The translations under genes were made by a program, and so were the position numbers. A DNA stretch of 64,000 bases. It comes from Kuenenia sp039794105. GTDB taxonomy: Bacteria; Planctomycetota; Brocadiia; Brocadiales; Brocadiaceae. The notes beneath the pieces were generated by a model. That model saw nothing but the letters and a program-made list of their open reading frames with translations. It was not told the DNA's origin and did not search any database. Where the stretch lies: the NCBI RefSeq assembly GCF_039794105.1, contig NZ_JBDIWA010000001.1, positions 296,870 to 360,869 of the forward strand, in the 5' to 3' direction. Below, in pieces: positions 51,561 through 60,054 of the stretch. Within the stretch, counting starts at the first letter, position 1; each line of letters starts with the position of its first letter.

Positions 51561-52682
51561 ATGGAAAAGCAATATACCTCTGTTTTAAAAGATGAATCTG
51601 ATCTCGCCTTATTTGGGAAACATTTCAAACGTTCAAGCTTTCTGCGCTGCCTGAAACTCAGTATTCGCCGTATTATTTTACTTTTCCTTTCACGTATGAT
51701 GCATGTTGGCGTTGAATCTTTGCCAAACCTGTATGCAATGAAGAAGATTCTGCTTGTTTCCGTAAACCAACGTTTAGGGAATACTATCCTGGTTACCCCC
51801 GCAGTATCTGCGCTTATTAAAGCCCTGCCAAATGTGCAATTCAGTTTTGTTGGGGGGATGCATGCAAAGTCCATACTGGATGGATATGCCATAAAACAAA
51901 TTCATACTATCAAACGAATAGACACTGTGCTTCCGCAACGATTATGGCGTCTTATTACAATACTTCGAAAAGAAAAGTACGATGCAGCCATTCATTTAAG
52001 CACGGCGACTAATTCACTGGGCGCCTATATCACATATGCATCTGGAACCAGGCATCGCATCGGGTGTCGGCGAAACGACGGCAATATATTGTTTACCTCT
52101 GTTTTTAAACATCCACAATCGCGTCACAAGGTAGATCAAATCCGGGAATGTATGCAACAAATAGGGATACCGGCTTTTGATGAACTAAAAATTATACTCA
52201 AACCGGAAGAACATCTCAGGGCAGAAGATTTCTTCCGAGCACATTTTGGAGATTCATTTAAGAAACCGATAGGCATATTTACCGGTGGCAGACAAAAAAA
52301 AGGAAAGGCATGGAATCTGGAAAGTTTTGGTATTATTGCAGAGAACCTGAGAACACGGCATATCCCCATGGTAATATTTATAGGGCCAGAAGAGTTGGGA
52401 AATGAAAAATATATTCGATCGGTAATCGGGCCTGCCTTATACATAAAAAATGCCACATTGCGTGAAGTAGCCGCCTTAGTATCAAAGTGTAAGGTCATAG
52501 TAACTCCTGATTCTGGCCCAATGCATCTTGCAGTTGCAGTAGGGGTGAAAACTATCGCTCTTTTTTCCAAGCCAAACTTTGACAGGTGGGGGCCAAGAGA
52601 GCCTTATGGGAAAGTAATATTTGATAAAAGCAAAACAAATACAAAAGAGATACTAAATGTTCTGCTTGAATATTATGCATAA
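51561..52682 (+). CDS. Glycosyltransferase family 9 (heptosyltransferase-like)
   Basis: A 373-residue GT-B enzyme of the kind that adds heptose or another sugar to the lipopolysaccharide core. The N-terminal half has LVSVNQRLGNTILVTPAVSALIKALP, the C-terminal half the acceptor- and donor-binding IFTGGRQKKGKAW and the typical CKVIVTPDSGPMHLAVAVGVKTIALF. An N-terminal stretch of about 55 residues (two amphipathic helices, RRIILLFLSRMM) may bind the membrane. An AAAGGAAAAG site stands before the ATG. No other envelope sugar genes lie beside it. Confidence 0.88.
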   Translation: MEKQYTSVLKDESDLALFGKHFKRSSFLRCLKLSIRRIILLFLSRMMHVGVESLPNLYAMKKILLVSVNQRLGNTILVTPAVSALIKALPNVQFSFVGGMHAKSILDGYAIKQIHTIKRIDTVLPQRLWRLITILRKEKYDAAIHLSTATNSLGAYITYASGTRHRIGCRRNDGNILFTSVFKHPQSRHKVDQIRECMQQIGIPAFDELKIILKPEEHLRAEDFFRAHFGDSFKKPIGIFTGGRQKKGKAWNLESFGIIAENLRTRHIPMVIFIGPEELGNEKYIRSVIGPALYIKNATLREVAALVSKCKVIVTPDSGPMHLAVAVGVKTIALFSKPNFDRWGPREPYGKVIFDKSKTNTKEILNVLLEYYA

Positions 52683-52872
52683 GGAATAATCAAGAGGTTT
52701 ACGATTTTGCAACACCTTACTCTTTTGAAAAAATTTGCCGTGCATATGATAGTACAGTATACATAGTAAAATGTTTGCTTCCTTAAAATAATTCTTATCC
52801 TCTGTGGAAATCGTGGTAATTTGTGGATTATTTATTTACCTCCCGTTTGTGAACCAAAGGTTCATGGATGTT

Positions 52873-53673
52873 TCATTTTGCCTTTTTGCTCTTGAATATT
52901 TTCTCCTTCTTTTTTCTTCCAAGCCTGTTATCTTCGTCTTCAAGTGCCTGTTCCAAATAAATATGCCATTTGTCGCCATAATGCTTTTCCAGCCATGTCT
53001 CAATATGTCCGGTCCAGCGATTGTATGCCTGCCGTATAGTTTTTATTACGGGGTGTACTTCTGAAGTGCAGAGAATAGAGGGAACCTTTGGCGCTTCTAT
53101 GAGAAAATATTCTGAGGGCTTTTCATTCCAGATGGCGCTTATTTTTACAACATCTTTACACTGATCCAGTCTTTTCCGTGTATCATCCGCAGAAAAATGG
53201 GGAGAGATTTTGCGCAAAAGAGTCTGGTCGTCTTTGATGGCATAAAACAAACGGAAAACGTGTGTGTGTTTCAATCTGACATATTCTTCAGAGGCAATAT
53301 ACTCGTTGTAAATACAAGGTGCTGGGACGTCGTGCATAAAACTATCTTTCCTGTCGGGAAATGCTTTGCATACATACGGCCTACGCTTTTTACCATACGC
53401 AGCGCATCGCAATAGTATCTGCATATCATCGGATGCGTCATCTTTCCATGTTAAATAAAAATCCAGGCACTTGCATGGATTATAAACAATATCCTTTGCG
53501 TGAAGGGCGGTATAAAGCAATTTTATGCCATACGCAGCGCTTCTTTTCCTGAAGATATGTTTCCATATGCCCAAATGATTCTGCTTCCTGGGAATGCTCA
53601 TAAAACAACATATGCCGTCAGCACAAATGTCTTCTGTGTAACAAACGCGTCCTTTATTAGAATTTATTTCCAT
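52873..53673 (-). CDS. YkgJ-like cysteine-rich protein
   Basis: A 266-residue cytoplasmic protein. The middle part has the pattern of the YkgJ family of zinc- or iron-binding proteins: paired cysteines near the N-terminus (Cys11, Cys17, Cys22, Cys23), CKC at about residue 67, and RCAAYGKKRRPYVCKAFP at about 89-106, which matches the family's YxxRPxxCRxFP signature. The C-terminal third is charged and ends in a lysine-rich tail (GRKKKEKIFKSKKAK). The function of the family is not known. An AAGGAAG site precedes the ATG. It lies next to cobalamin-related genes on the same strand, with a gap of 115 bases to cbiQ. Confidence 0.65.
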   Translation of the reverse strand: MEINSNKGRVCYTEDICADGICCFMSIPRKQNHLGIWKHIFRKRSAAYGIKLLYTALHAKDIVYNPCKCLDFYLTWKDDASDDMQILLRCAAYGKKRRPYVCKAFPDRKDSFMHDVPAPCIYNEYIASEEYVRLKHTHVFRLFYAIKDDQTLLRKISPHFSADDTRKRLDQCKDVVKISAIWNEKPSEYFLIEAPKVPSILCTSEVHPVIKTIRQAYNRWTGHIETWLEKHYGDKWHIYLEQALEDEDNRLGRKKKEKIFKSKKAK

Positions 53674-53788
53674 GTCAGAATTCTTCCTTTAATATCCGGC
53701 GAGGCGACGCCTCATGTTGAAAAAGAGAGATTGTAACCCGCAGGTTGCGAAGATAAAAATACCGGTAATCTTTAGCTTTTTGAAGTAA

Positions 53789-54598
53789 TCACATCTGTAA
53801 ATTTTGCCATAAATGTGAGTGTGATATTTTAATGTTTCCTATTTTATAAATTACTCCGGAAACGATGCATACCAGCATGATGATTACGCCTATCATAAAC
53901 AAAAAATCCCTATATGAAAACCGCAAAGGCGCCGTGTTGTACATTTTTCCGTCAGCACAAATACATAATACACGACAGTCTTTTCCGGGAGAATCAGGTC
54001 TTTTGTCAAATAATGTCAATAGGGCGGGGATATATTTCCTCAATTTTTTCCGGTGTTTAAAGCCTATAAAACGGTACATTTCAAACCGCAACAGCCTCTT
54101 ACTGTTATTGATTAATTGAAGGATATGATACAAAGCAGATACCATGCGTAATACACGTGCCTGCGGTATATATAATTTTTCCACTCCTCTCAAAAAATCT
54201 GTATAGGACATAGTTACTGATACAACAACAATGAATACTATAGATAAATCAAGTTTGATTATAAAGCACAAAAGAGTCCATATTTCTTCTTTCACAATAC
54301 TTACTACCGAACAGTCCCCTTTGATAAAATAACAAATAAATGCTCTTCTTAAAAAAAGAATGAACAGTAGCAGGAAAGGCAATACGGTTATGGGAAAGAG
54401 GGCAAAACGAAATTTTCTCGATAACCGGGCTGGTGAAATATCGGAAAATAAAAAGATTGCAAGTATTAACAAAAGATATACTCCAAAATCCTTCGCCCTG
54501 CTCATCGGCGTTAAGGCCATGCAGGAAATAATAAAAAAAAGGGATATGATCTTTGTCCTTGGGTCTAATGTTTCCAAAAAATGCTTAGTACATTTCAT
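53789..54598 (-). CDS. CbiQ/EcfT-like transmembrane protein
   Basis: A 269-residue membrane protein with four or five helices. The start LDPRTKIISLFFII is the family signature of the T component of energy-coupling factor transporters, and the cytoplasmic loop after the third helix has an arginine-rich stretch (RGVEKLYIPQARVLRMVSALYHI), the part that normally couples to the ATPases (usual motif Ala-Arg-Gly). A further helix at the very end is unusual. With cbiB just upstream on the same strand a role in cobalt uptake is likely. CbiM, CbiN and CbiO genes are not next to it, so this could also be an isolated or altered component. Confidence 0.65.
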   Translation of the reverse strand: MKCTKHFLETLDPRTKIISLFFIISCMALTPMSRAKDFGVYLLLILAIFLFSDISPARLSRKFRFALFPITVLPFLLLFILFLRRAFICYFIKGDCSVVSIVKEEIWTLLCFIIKLDLSIVFIVVVSVTMSYTDFLRGVEKLYIPQARVLRMVSALYHILQLINNSKRLLRFEMYRFIGFKHRKKLRKYIPALLTLFDKRPDSPGKDCRVLCICADGKMYNTAPLRFSYRDFLFMIGVIIMLVCIVSGVIYKIGNIKISHSHLWQNLQM

Positions 54599-54628
54599 AA
54601 TTTAATGTATAGGAATTTCAATATTTTT

Positions 54629-54655
54629 GTAGAGACGCATTGCATGCGTCTCTAC
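54629..54655. repeat. Family 2 palindrome GTAGAGACGCATTGCATGCG...
   Basis: A perfect palindrome around GCATTGCATGC-type centre, with the left flank aggaatttcaatatttttgta, which recurs inverted at 63591-63632. Confidence 0.8.
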
Positions 54656-54687
54656 CTTTACTCAGAGAACGGATTATTATACTCCCG

Positions 54688-54716
54688 GCGGGTTCAGGTT
54701 TGTAACCTGAACCCGC
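54688..54716. repeat. Perfect 13-bp hairpin GCGGGTTCAGGTT
   Basis: GCGGGTTCAGGTT and its exact reverse complement are separated by TGT, between cbiB and the cbiQ-like gene. On the + strand GGGTTTTTG follows ten bases later, so it could end transcription on that strand, but no + gene leads into it. On the - strand no T-run follows. It may be an isolated palindromic insertion. Confidence 0.6.
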
Positions 54717-54785
54717 TAATGGGTTTTTGATTTCTGCTGGAATTTATCCTTCTGAAGCGGGGGGGACAGGAACGGCATTTTCATG

Positions 54786-55772
54786 TCACCTCGAATGCTG
54801 CGTCGTTGCCAAAACCCGGACCATAACGATGAAACTTAATCCGCTTATCAAAAACAATACGGACGTGACAAACATCAGCCTTAACGCCATTTCCAGAGAA
54901 TCTAATGTTAGCTGTTTTTTATTATCGCCAATAGAGGGTTTATCCACAACTTCACCCCCATAGATGCTTGGCCCGCCCAGTTGAACCCCTAAGGCTCCAG
55001 CAAAAGCTGCTTCGGGTATTCCGCTATTAAGGCTCTCATGTTTTCTTCCTTCCCGAAAAGCCGTCCTTAAAGAGGATTGAAAGCCATGCCCGCATAAAAA
55101 AGAAGCCACAGGAATAAACAAGGCAGATAATCTTGCCGGAATGTAGTTTGCCATATCATCCAATCTCGCCGATGCCCATCCAATCTTTATATATTTTTCG
55201 CTTTTATATCCAACCATAGAATCCAGCGTGTTTACTGCCCGATAGGTCATTGCTGCGACCGGTCCTCCAATGAAACAATAAAATAATGGCGCTAAAATGC
55301 CGTCAACACAACTCTCTGCCACCGTTTCTATGGCCGCGCGTATTATTTGTTCTCTGTTTAAATCTGCGGTATCGCGTCCCACAATGCGGGATAACATACT
55401 TCTGGCATTTTTTAAATCATTTATACGAAGCATGTTGATCACCTTTTTTGCTTCATCTGCCAGATTTTTTATGGAAATCGCAAAATAAACAATAATACCT
55501 CCCGTTATTGCCTCACACACCGGGTGCCATTGTTTCGAAAGGGACATAATTTCGTAGGTGATTATACACACGCCTGACACAATACCGCCGGTTAAAAACA
55601 ACCCCATCAACCTTTCCGGCAGAGGCAATCTACGCACGATATATTCCATACAATGAATAGATTTCCCTATCAATCTTACGGGATGAAAACGCCATTGTGG
55701 ATCACCAATAGTTATATCAAGTATGAATGCGGCAATTATCTGGAAATGGATCAAAGAGAAGGAATCATACAT
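54786..55772 (-). CDS. cbiB: Adenosylcobinamide-phosphate synthase
   Basis: CbiB (CobD) joins the aminopropanol arm to adenosylcobyric acid in vitamin B12 synthesis. The 328-residue membrane protein starts with AFILDITIGDPQWRFHPVRLIG, the family signature, and shows IETVAESCVDGILAPLFYCFIGG, YRAVNTLDSMVGYKSEKY and RLDDMANYIPARLSA in the expected order. About five to six membrane helices. It is transcribed towards the cbiQ-like gene, separated by two palindromes. No cobalamin riboswitch was recognised in the region upstream. Confidence 0.94.
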   Translation of the reverse strand: MYDSFSLIHFQIIAAFILDITIGDPQWRFHPVRLIGKSIHCMEYIVRRLPLPERLMGLFLTGGIVSGVCIITYEIMSLSKQWHPVCEAITGGIIVYFAISIKNLADEAKKVINMLRINDLKNARSMLSRIVGRDTADLNREQIIRAAIETVAESCVDGILAPLFYCFIGGPVAAMTYRAVNTLDSMVGYKSEKYIKIGWASARLDDMANYIPARLSALFIPVASFLCGHGFQSSLRTAFREGRKHESLNSGIPEAAFAGALGVQLGGPSIYGGEVVDKPSIGDNKKQLTLDSLEMALRLMFVTSVLFLISGLSFIVMVRVLATTQHSR

Positions 55773-56108
55773 TATTAATAGAAATCATTAATTAATAAAA
55801 GAGAAACCACAGATTTCACAGAATGCGTAAGACGCACCCCCCTTGCCCCCCAGTGGGGGGAGATTATCATAAATCGTAAATCTAAAAGGAATTTATTCTG
55901 GCATGTTAACCATTAAGTATAGAAACACAAAATCCCCAACTACCATTTCTTCAAATAAGAATAAAAATAGTAGTTGGGGATTTGATTTTTCAAAAGCAAT
56001 CGTTAAAACGGGTATTTCTTTGCAAACCTTTAACGCGGGCAGCGTATTTTTATAAAATACCGCCGTCATTATTTTTCGAAGAATCTCACCGGCAAAGGAA
56101 TAGTATCA
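55773..56108. other. Intergenic region between cbiB and dnaK
   Basis: The 336 bases contain a G/C palindrome (cgcaccccccttgccccccagtgggggg, near 55836-55862) of the kind seen at 8790 and the terminator of the heat-shock operon (55930-55983). No gene. Confidence 0.5.
55930..55983 (-). terminator. Probable terminator after grpE-dnaK
   Basis: The arms AAATCCCCAACTAC and GTAGTTGGGGATTT pair perfectly over 14 bases, with a 26-base AT-rich loop. Read in the direction of dnaK, the stem is followed by TTTTGTG. The loop is long for an intrinsic terminator, so it could instead be a relative of the palindromic repeats. Confidence 0.5.
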
Positions 56109-57974
56109 TCAATTTTTTACTTCATAATCGGCGTCAATGATATCATCTTCGCCCCCTTTGCCTTTTTCCCTGCCCTTTTCTTCTTGTTCACCGCCGCCTT
56201 GAGACGTCTGTGGGCCTTCCTTCTTTGCAGCTTCCTGATAAATCTTTGTACTGATTTCCTGCAGGATATTTGTTAATTCATCCATCTTTTGCTGAATGTC
56301 TTTTTCGTCTTCCAATTTGATTGCTTCTCTCAGATTTTTGATTGCATTTTCTACCTGCTGTTTTTGTGCACTCTCTACTTTATCGCCCAGGTCCTTTAAT
56401 GTTTTTTCTGCGCTATACGCCAGATTATCCGCCTTGTTTTTTGTTTCTATCTTTTCTTTCACCCGTTTATCCTGGTCGGCGTAATTCTGTGCATCTTTGA
56501 CCATCTTATCAATTTCTTCCTGGCTCAGTTTTGTTGAAGCGGTTATCGTAATTTTCTGCTCATTTCCTGTGCCAAGATCTTTCGCATGTACGTTAATTAT
56601 GCCGTTTGCATCGAGATCAAAAGATACTTCTACCTGAGGAACCCCTCTTGGCGCCGGGGGTATCCCGGTAAGATGAAACTTTCCAAGGGTTACATTGTCC
56701 CGCGCCATGGAACGTTCGCCCTGAAGAACGTGTATTTCGACACTGCTCTGATTATCTTCTGCAGTGGTAAAAATCTGGCTCTTCTTTGTGGGAATAGTGG
56801 TATTTCTTTCTATTAAATGCGTGGTAACGCCGCCAAGTGTTTCAATGCCCAAAGAGAGCGGAGTTACATCCAGCAATACAAGGTCCTTTACCTCTCCGGA
56901 TAAAACACCCGCCTGTATGGCAGCGCCCATAGCAACGCATTCCATAGGATCAATTCCGCGTTCAATTTTCCTTCCCACGTAATCTTCCACATATTTCTGG
57001 ACACACGGCATACGGGTAGGGCCTCCTACGAGGATGATTTTGCAGATGTCGTTCGCCGTCATTTTCGCATCCTTCAATGCTTGTTCTATAGAAGCGCCGC
57101 ACCGGTTAACTATTGGAGAAACCAGTTGTTCTATTTTTGCCCGCGTCATGGAATGTGTAAAATGTTTTGGGCCGGAAGCATCTGCCGTAAGGAACGGAAG
57201 GTTAATATCTGTGGAAAGTGTTGTGGAGAGTTCTATTTTCGCCTTTTCTGCCGCCTCTCTCAATCTCTGCATTGCCATCTTGTCATTTTTCAGGTCGATG
57301 CCAAATTCCTTTTTAAACTCCTCTGCCAGATAATCAACAATATGATTATCCATGTCCGTGCCGCCTAGTTGGGTATCGCCGCTGGTAGAAACAACCTCAA
57401 ATACGCCTTGACCAAAGTCCATGATGGTGCAATCCAAAGTACCACCGCCCAGATCAAAAACAAGAATCTTTTGAGACTCTTCCGTCTTGTCTAATCCATA
57501 TGCCAATGACGCCGCAGTCGGTTCATTGATAATCCTAACCACGTCGAGTCCTGCAATAGTACCGGCATCTTTTGTTGCCTGCCGCTGGTTGTCATTAAAA
57601 TATGCAGGAACCGTTATAACCGCCTTTTCAACACGTTCCCCTAAATACGCTTCAGCATCATGTTTGATTTTTTGCAGAATAAATGCGGAAATTTGTTGAG
57701 GAGTAAAACTCTTTCCCCTCACCTCGACCTTATAGTCAGTCCCCATTTTTCTCTTTATCGCATATATTGTGCCCTCTGTATTGCTAACGGCCTGCCTCCT
57801 TGCCGGTTCGCCTACCAGTTTTTCCCCGTCTTTTGTAAAGGCAACGTAGGAAGGAAATGCCTTTCCTCCGATGGTTGCCCCTTCAGCGCTTGGGATAATA
57901 GTCGGTTTACCACCTATTAATACCGCAGCAGCAGAATTGCTTGTGCCTAAATCTATTCCAATAATTTTTGACAT
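56109..57974 (-). CDS. dnaK: Chaperone DnaK (Hsp70)
   Basis: The ATP-driven Hsp70 chaperone of the cytoplasm. The 621-residue protein has the ATPase domain (1-380) with IGIDLGTSNSAAAVL, VFDLGGGTLDCTI and ILVGGPTRMP, the linker DLVLLDVTPLSLGIETLGG and the substrate domain, ending in a Gly- and Glu-rich tail with DIIDADYEVKN. GTSNS instead of the common GTTNS is a small difference. It follows grpE after three bases, with its AAAGGAG site inside the grpE end. dnaJ is not in the window. Confidence 0.97.
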   Translation of the reverse strand: MSKIIGIDLGTSNSAAAVLIGGKPTIIPSAEGATIGGKAFPSYVAFTKDGEKLVGEPARRQAVSNTEGTIYAIKRKMGTDYKVEVRGKSFTPQQISAFILQKIKHDAEAYLGERVEKAVITVPAYFNDNQRQATKDAGTIAGLDVVRIINEPTAASLAYGLDKTEESQKILVFDLGGGTLDCTIMDFGQGVFEVVSTSGDTQLGGTDMDNHIVDYLAEEFKKEFGIDLKNDKMAMQRLREAAEKAKIELSTTLSTDINLPFLTADASGPKHFTHSMTRAKIEQLVSPIVNRCGASIEQALKDAKMTANDICKIILVGGPTRMPCVQKYVEDYVGRKIERGIDPMECVAMGAAIQAGVLSGEVKDLVLLDVTPLSLGIETLGGVTTHLIERNTTIPTKKSQIFTTAEDNQSSVEIHVLQGERSMARDNVTLGKFHLTGIPPAPRGVPQVEVSFDLDANGIINVHAKDLGTGNEQKITITASTKLSQEEIDKMVKDAQNYADQDKRVKEKIETKNKADNLAYSAEKTLKDLGDKVESAQKQQVENAIKNLREAIKLEDEKDIQQKMDELTNILQEISTKIYQEAAKKEGPQTSQGGGEQEEKGREKGKGGEDDIIDADYEVKN

Positions 57975-57977
57975 ATC

Positions 57978-58685
57978 CTATTCTCCTTTAACCTCTTCCT
58001 GATTTTTAGTGTTTTCAGTTTCTTGAGTCTCTTCTTTTTGCGATTTCTGTGATACCACTACCTTTGCAGGCCTTAAAACCAGGGAGTTTAGAAAGTAACC
58101 CTTTTGTATTTCCTGCAATATGGTATTTTCCGGCGCCTCATCATTCAACATCTGCATCAAAACCTCATGTTTGCATACATCTAATGGTGTCCCTTCCGCT
58201 TTTATAGGCTCTAGTCCTTCAGATTTTAACACACGGGAAAATTCTTTATAAATTAATTTTATCCCTTCTTTGAATTCTTTGCTCACGGATTCATCATCAG
58301 TGGCAGCAGCTTTTTCAAGACTCTCGTAAATATCGAGTAATTTTTTAATGAGTGATTCAGTTGCTGTACGTTCAACTATCTGGCGTTCTTTTGCGACCCA
58401 CTTCTTGTAATTGTCAAAATCAGCCGCCAGTCTGCGTATGGAATGCTGAAGTTCACCAATCTTATTTTTGCTTTCATCTAATTCTTGTTTTAGTGATTGC
58501 ACTATTGCCTGCTGTTCCGCAAACAACACCTCTGATGATTGAACAACTTCAATCGCCTCAGATTTAAAATCTCCGGCGTCTTTGCCCTCTTGCCCGGTAT
58601 CAGGCAAAGAATGATCCTTTTCTTCCGGTTTGACTTCTTTCGTTTCTCCGGATTGGTCCATATTTTTTTCCGATTCATTTAGCAT
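57978..58685 (-). CDS. grpE: Nucleotide exchange factor GrpE
   Basis: GrpE releases ADP from DnaK. The 235-residue protein has an acidic, disordered start (about 1-65), a long coiled coil (about 65-135: QSLKQELDESKNKIGELQHSIRRLAADFDNYKKW) and the C-terminal beta domain (EGTPLDVCKHEVLMQM, VLRPAKVVVSQ). The tail KSQKEETQETENTKNQEE is charged. It is somewhat longer than E. coli GrpE (197 residues), through both ends. It lies between a small heat-shock gene and dnaK. Confidence 0.94.
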   Translation of the reverse strand: MLNESEKNMDQSGETKEVKPEEKDHSLPDTGQEGKDAGDFKSEAIEVVQSSEVLFAEQQAIVQSLKQELDESKNKIGELQHSIRRLAADFDNYKKWVAKERQIVERTATESLIKKLLDIYESLEKAAATDDESVSKEFKEGIKLIYKEFSRVLKSEGLEPIKAEGTPLDVCKHEVLMQMLNDEAPENTILQEIQKGYFLNSLVLRPAKVVVSQKSQKEETQETENTKNQEEVKGE

Positions 58686-58805
58686 TATCGTGTTTTTCCA
58701 ACATTAAGAACGCTTAAAATTTTAAAGAGCTAATTGTAACAAAAAATCATTTTTAAGCAAGCTATTAACGCCTTATTAGCCTCTGCGTAATTATTTAGCT
58801 TTTTT

Positions 58806-59216
58806 TTATCCTATCTGAATCTTTCTTGGTTGCGCCTCTGGTACCTTTGGTAATGTTAAGGTCAGTACCCCATCTGATAGAATAGCATCAATTTTTTCAG
58901 TATCAACGATATTTGATACGGTGAATTTTCGGGTATAATGCCCTACATTGTACTCGGTGTATACAGGGTTAAGGTTGTCATATGGTGAAAAGTCTATTTT
59001 CGCATCGACTTCCAGGACATTATTTTCCAGCATAATAGAAACATTTTCTTTTTTCACTCCCGGAACGTCCATGGCGACAATCAGGCTTTTTTCCGTTTCA
59101 ACAATATCAGTAGCGGGAATATAATATTTACCTTGTACAGTCCTTTCGCCTGCATATTCGGTTTTTTCCGGTTTCTGCTTTTCAGTTTTTACGACTTCCT
59201 TTGTTTCGTTGCCCAT
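58806..59216 (-). CDS. Small heat-shock protein (Hsp20), second of the pair
   Basis: A 136-residue alpha-crystallin-type chaperone. The domain (about 35-125) has the family pattern SLIVAMDVPGVKKENVSIMLENNVLEV and ILSDGVLTLTLPK, and the C-terminal IQI-type contact motif (RKIQIG). I take the ATG at 59216, with AAGGAG at a good distance; a longer frame runs into the preceding gene. It is likely made together with the first Hsp20 and may form mixed oligomers with it. It holds unfolding proteins for the DnaK system encoded downstream. Confidence 0.92.
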   Translation of the reverse strand: MGNETKEVVKTEKQKPEKTEYAGERTVQGKYYIPATDIVETEKSLIVAMDVPGVKKENVSIMLENNVLEVDAKIDFSPYDNLNPVYTEYNVGHYTRKFTVSNIVDTEKIDAILSDGVLTLTLPKVPEAQPRKIQIG

Positions 59217-59250
59217 ACTTATCTCCTTTAAAAAATTATTTATTGAATAT

Positions 59251-59676
59251 TTATTGAATTGCAATTTTTTTAGGCTTTTCCGACTCCGCACAGGGGAGCA
59301 TGATTACTAAAAGACCCTCTTTATACTCTGCTTTAACCCGATCTGATTCTACTTTGTTCGGTAGCCTTATTGTCCTGTCAAATTTGAAAGCATTACGTTC
59401 AATACGGTGATAACTGGTTTTTTTACCATAGGCTATCGAGCGCTCTCCGGATAGCCGCAATGTGTTGCCTTTTACTTCTATATTCAAATCCTCCTTTTTC
59501 ACCCCGGGTAATTCCACAACGAATACCAAGTCCCTGTTTTTTTCAAAAATATTCACCGGCGGATAAACCCCTCTGCTCGTGGTAGCGTTATCAAAAAAAT
59601 CCGTATTCTGAGCGATTTCCAATGCATCCTGCAGCGTTAATAATGTTTCAAGTGTTCTTGATAGCGGCATCATCAT
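59251..59676 (-). CDS. Small heat-shock protein (Hsp20), first of the pair
   Basis: A 141-residue alpha-crystallin-type chaperone. It has DLVFVVELPGVKKEDLNIEVKGNTLRLSGERS, the RTIRLPNKVESDRVKAEYKEGLLVIMLP segment and the C-terminal KKIAIQ contact motif. The AGGAGG site stands before the triple ATG at 59676. It opens the heat-shock cluster hsp20-hsp20-grpE-dnaK on the - strand. No CIRCE element is seen upstream. Confidence 0.93.
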   Translation of the reverse strand: MMMPLSRTLETLLTLQDALEIAQNTDFFDNATTSRGVYPPVNIFEKNRDLVFVVELPGVKKEDLNIEVKGNTLRLSGERSIAYGKKTSYHRIERNAFKFDRTIRLPNKVESDRVKAEYKEGLLVIMLPCAESEKPKKIAIQ

Positions 59677-60054
59677 AAACCAAAACCTCCTTTCAAAAAG
59701 GTAATAAAAAATTGTTCTCTAAACTTGCCGCGGCATATTGCCGTATTTTAAAAATGCTTTTTACTGATAGTTCTTTAAGCAATGAATGTGCCATATTTCG
59801 TAAGTTGCTATCAGTACGAATGTTATCTATTTTGATGCGTTTTAAAGACGCTATATCGTTGGGCAATGAGAATAGCCATTCCCTTTTATTGTGGATTTAC
59901 ATGCTCAAATGTGTTGCATTTTATGCACGATCTTGCGGTATTTATAGGGACTTTTTACATTATTCCTTGTTTATATGGAAGTTATGGATAATATTATCTT
60001 ATTGTAACAAGGGAAATATATTTCTCATTTATTTGAAATAATCTCAATACGATT
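59677..60054. other. Divergent region between hsp20 and the sigma-54 activator
   Basis: The 378 bases contain a CGGCATATTGCCG palindrome (about 59729-59742), near the start of the heat-shock operon. No TTAGCACTC-type CIRCE element, no clear sigma-32 or sigma-54 box. A 109-codon frame on the + strand has no ribosome binding site and is not called. Confidence 0.45.

Noticed and set aside
54599..54785. Cobalamin riboswitch near cbiB and the cbiQ-like gene
   Set aside because: No conserved B12-box words are present; the strong hairpins here are palindromic repeats.
59217..59291. Overlapping N-terminal extension of the second Hsp20
   Set aside because: The ATG at 59216 has AAGGAG upstream and gives a normal Hsp20 length; the extension overlaps the first Hsp20 gene.
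59712..60041. 109-codon open frame before the sigma-54 activator
   Set aside because: Begins with TTG, no ribosome binding site, odd composition and no family pattern.
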